Positions 61,817 to 64,000 of a stretch of 64,000 nucleotides of DNA are shown piece after piece (within the stretch, counting starts at the first letter, position 1; each line of letters begins with the position of its first letter). The position numbers and the translations under genes were made by a program. The notes beneath the pieces are model-generated. The model had not been told where the DNA came from. It did no database searches and saw nothing but the letters and a program-made list of their open reading frames with translations. Source of the stretch: Terriglobia bacterium (GTDB taxonomy: Bacteria > Acidobacteriota > Terriglobia > JAIQFV01); the NCBI GenBank assembly GCA_020072965.1, contig JAIQFY010000015.1:1-64000 (forward strand), given 5' to 3'.

Positions 61817-62581
61817 ATGATCCTTGTGGTAGACGTGGGCAACACGAATACGGTCCTCGGTGTTTATGATGGAGAGACCCTGTTGAACCATTGGCGGTTA
61901 GCCACGCGCCGTGGAGCCACCGTCGATGAGTACGGGATCCTGAGCCGCAACCTGTTTTCTCTCGCCAAGATTGACTCATCAAAGATTACGGGGGTCATCA
62001 TTGCCTCGGTGGTTCCGCCTCTTGATCCCATCCTGAGACAGATGGCGGTGCAGTATTTTCATCTGCAGCCGATGTTCGTGGAACCGGGAGTCAAGACCGG
62101 CTTGGCGGTGAAATACGATCCGCCTCAGGACGTCGGGGCAGATCGTATTGTGAATGGCGTGGCGGCCTTGAAAAAATATAGCGGGCCGTTGATTGTGGTG
62201 GATTTCGGGACAGCGACGACCTTTGATGCGATTTCAAAGAAGGGGGAATATCTGGGGGGAGTCATTGCCCCCGGGATTGGGATCTCATCGGAGGCGCTCT
62301 TTGAGCGGGCGGCCAGACTTCCGCGCGTCGATATTCGCCCGACGCGCAAGGTCATTGGCACGAGCACCGTGGGATCCATGCAATCGGGACTCTTCTACGG
62401 TTATGTCGGACTAGTGGAAGGAATCATCGTGCGGATGAAAAAGGAGTTGGGTAGCGATACCAAGGTAGTAGCGACAGGGGGCCAGGCAGAAATGATCGCC
62501 GGGGGAACCGACCTTATTGATCACTTGGAACCAGATCTCATCCTGGAGGGCCTGCGAATCATCTATGAGCTGAATGCTTGA
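61817..62581 (+). CDS. coaX: Type III pantothenate kinase
   Basis: A 254-residue kinase for the first step of coenzyme A synthesis. Signatures: MILVVDVGNTNTVLGVYDG (ATP/phosphate loop with the essential Asp6), PPQDVGADRIVNGVAALKKY, IVVDFGTATTFDAIS and GIIVRMKKELG. ATG 61817 is set by GGAGG seven bases upstream. birA then coaX is a frequent gene order. The type III enzyme is resistant to CoA feedback, unlike CoaA. Confidence 0.95.
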   Translation: MILVVDVGNTNTVLGVYDGETLLNHWRLATRRGATVDEYGILSRNLFSLAKIDSSKITGVIIASVVPPLDPILRQMAVQYFHLQPMFVEPGVKTGLAVKYDPPQDVGADRIVNGVAALKKYSGPLIVVDFGTATTFDAISKKGEYLGGVIAPGIGISSEALFERAARLPRVDIRPTRKVIGTSTVGSMQSGLFYGYVGLVEGIIVRMKKELGSDTKVVATGGQAEMIAGGTDLIDHLEPDLILEGLRIIYELNA

Positions 62582-62761
62582 ACCTCGGGCCAGATGGTGA
62601 CCATGTCGAGCATTCATCGTTTTTGCATTCCGGGCGCAGTCCGCGGAATGACTTCCTCCTCGCAGGCGAGGCCTTCCCCGCGCGATGAGAGGGGCGCCCG
62701 CAGAACGCTGCCCACAACTCGTGCCAAACTCTCGACCCTGAATTCACCCCTGTGGAACCCC

Positions 62762-63550
62762 ATGCTTAACTATTTTAATTATTTCACCGAGGTCGAGGAA
62801 TACTTCCAGCAAAAACGCGGTGCAGGAATGCTGTTGTCTACTCTGGACTGGGCTCTGATCGACACCTGGCGTGAGGCTGAAATTCCCCTTGAAATTATTT
62901 TTCGAGGCATCGATGCGACATTTGATAAATGGAACAAGCGGCGCGTGAAGACCCGACGTATTAATGGCCTGGCGTATTGCCTCCAGGAGGTGATGACGGC
63001 GTACGAGGAACACAAGGAAGCCGCTGTTGGAAAAGGCTCATCGACCGTGCAGGCGGCCCGAGAAGAACTCTTCAGTCCGCAGGAATTGAAGTCATTCTTT
63101 GAGGGTGTTCGAGCTTCCATTAAGGCAGCAGCGGAGAGCCTTCAAGGTCAATCCCCCGGAGCTCATGGGGCTCCCTCTGACGGCACGGAGGAGTCGACTA
63201 TCCCACGAGTGGAAGATCCTCAGGCGCTGGCCGGGGATCTGGACAAGCTCGTCTCTTCTTTGGAACACCTGGAACAGGAATTCCTACCGGAAGGCAGTTT
63301 CCCGGGAATTGACTTCGAGCAATTGGAGCGTCGACTGGGGGCCGTCGAAGAGAAGATGCTCTCCGCGATTAAAAATGCAATCGATGACAGGACACTCGCC
63401 GACCTGGAGGCAGAAGCCGACCACGCCCTGGCGCCTTACCGGCAGAACATGCGGGCGGAGATGATTCAAAACCTGCGGAAACAATTTATGCACAAACGGC
63501 TCCGGGAACATTGGTCTCTCCCCCGGCTGAGCCTCTTTCATTTACAGTGA
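62762..63550 (+). CDS. Conserved-looking protein of unknown function
   Basis: A 262-residue soluble, mainly helical protein from ATG 62762 (LNYFNYFTEVEEYFQQKRGAGMLLSTLDWALIDTWREAEIPLEIIFRGIDATFDKWNKRRVKTRRINGLAYCLQEV). An acidic low-complexity stretch lies at about 130-165. The C-terminal helices (LERRLGAVEEKMLSAIKNAIDD ... QFMHKRLREHWSLPRLSLFHL) are basic. It has no signal peptide or membrane segment. The last codons overlap the next gene start by four bases, so it is probably translationally coupled to the RNA methyltransferase. No family recognised. Confidence 0.75.
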   Translation: MLNYFNYFTEVEEYFQQKRGAGMLLSTLDWALIDTWREAEIPLEIIFRGIDATFDKWNKRRVKTRRINGLAYCLQEVMTAYEEHKEAAVGKGSSTVQAAREELFSPQELKSFFEGVRASIKAAAESLQGQSPGAHGAPSDGTEESTIPRVEDPQALAGDLDKLVSSLEHLEQEFLPEGSFPGIDFEQLERRLGAVEEKMLSAIKNAIDDRTLADLEAEADHALAPYRQNMRAEMIQNLRKQFMHKRLREHWSLPRLSLFHLQ

Positions 63551-64000
63551 ACCCTCCAATTGAACTAACCATCGACAAGCTCGTCCATGGCGGCTACGGC
63601 CTGGCCTTTAAAGGGGAACGGGCGTATTTCATTCTGAATGCCTTGCCCGGGGAATCAATCCGCGCCGAAATCATCCGTGAAAAGAAGAACACGTCGTTCG
63701 GCAAGACTGTTGAAATACTCCATCCGTCTCCGCTGCGGATTGAGGCCCCCTGTCCTCATTTCATGCACTGTGGCGGTTGTCATCTCCAGCATCTTGAATA
63801 CACGGAGCAACTCCGATTCAAAAGGGCAATTCTCGAAGAGACATTTCTGCGGATCGGCCAGATAAAGCTTGCGGATGTGGAAGTGATTGCAAGTCCTCCC
63901 TGGCACTACCGCACCCGCGCCCAGTTCAAGGTTATGAAACGGCCGGGGAATGTCCAGGTCGGCTTCTTTGCAGTGCAGTCGCACAGGCTCTGGGCGATCG
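63547..64000 (+). CDS. RumA/TrmA-family RNA uracil methyltransferase (truncated by window edge)
   Basis: GTG 63547 overlaps the previous stop by four bases. The visible 151 residues are a TRAM-like N-terminal domain (IDKLVHGGYGLAFKGERAYFILNALPGESIRAEI) and an iron-sulfur cluster motif with Cys69, Cys75, Cys78 (CPHFMHCGGCHLQHL), then YRTRAQFKV. This is the RumA/RlmD branch of m5U methyltransferases acting on rRNA; whether it is RlmC- or RlmD-type needs the missing C-terminal SAM domain. Confidence 0.9.
   Translation, partial: MNPPIELTIDKLVHGGYGLAFKGERAYFILNALPGESIRAEIIREKKNTSFGKTVEILHPSPLRIEAPCPHFMHCGGCHLQHLEYTEQLRFKRAILEETFLRIGQIKLADVEVIASPPWHYRTRAQFKVMKRPGNVQVGFFAVQSHRLWAI

Overview
The window reads as chromosomal DNA of a Gram-negative heterotroph, most likely an Acidobacteriota member or close relative. 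This is inferred from gene content, not a marker-gene placement. The pointers are a VPS10/sortilin-like BNR-repeat exoprotein, an S9 peptidase, a bacterial alpha-2-macroglobulin, a fused MFS/spermidine synthase, an Mla lipid-transport operon and many signal-peptide proteins of unknown function. Coding is dense on both strands. There is no rRNA, phage or CRISPR.

Layout. 1-6.7 kb: IS21-like repeats at the edge, a membrane spermidine-synthase-like protein, a GlcG/HbpS protein, a MITE-like inverted-repeat element, an S9 peptidase and small unknown genes. 6.9-9.24 kb: the most unusual locus, with a consensus promoter, a 37-codon Cys-rich peptide gene too short for usual gene calling, an internal hairpin terminator, then an ATP-grasp ligase and a luciferase-like flavin monooxygenase overlapping by one base. 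It has the architecture of an undescribed RiPP cassette. 9.3-27.5 kb (mostly minus): palindromic element, HExxH membrane protein, dienoyl-CoA-reductase-like SDR, a 1,993-residue alpha-2-macroglobulin, a four-helix-bundle gene formed by a 538-bp tandem duplication, an alpha/beta hydrolase, NDH-2, a helical-repeat protein and the VPS10-like protein. 27.73 kb: a selenocysteine tRNA (selC), which implies selenoprotein synthesis in this organism. 28-36 kb (minus): Pit phosphate transporter with its PhoU-like partner, then lipA and a pyruvate/branched-chain dehydrogenase cluster (E3, E1alpha, ferritin-like mini-protein, E1beta, E2). 36.4-37 kb: ribbon-helix-helix regulator with a 17-bp perfect inverted repeat as candidate operator.

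37.2-44.4 kb (plus): mlaE-mlaF-mlaD, a coiled-coil/GAF-like protein and a lytic transglycosylase, plausibly all cell-envelope maintenance. 44.6-49.6 kb: aminotransferase, ECF sigma factor, zinc anti-sigma factor and exported proteins. 49.6-64 kb: housekeeping genes aroC, def, fmt (convergent with def), a PASTA protein, rpe, a BamD-like lipoprotein, a response regulator, valS, birA, coaX, an unknown gene and a truncated RumA/TrmA-type methyltransferase at the edge.

A recurring feature is tandem heptanucleotide arrays. Three intergenic cassettes (44.4, 45.8 and 52.4 kb) each have a heptamer array at both ends in opposite orientation, with spacers of 113, 169 and 153 bp. Related heptamer runs lie inside the alpha-2-macroglobulin and four-helix-bundle genes and beside selC.
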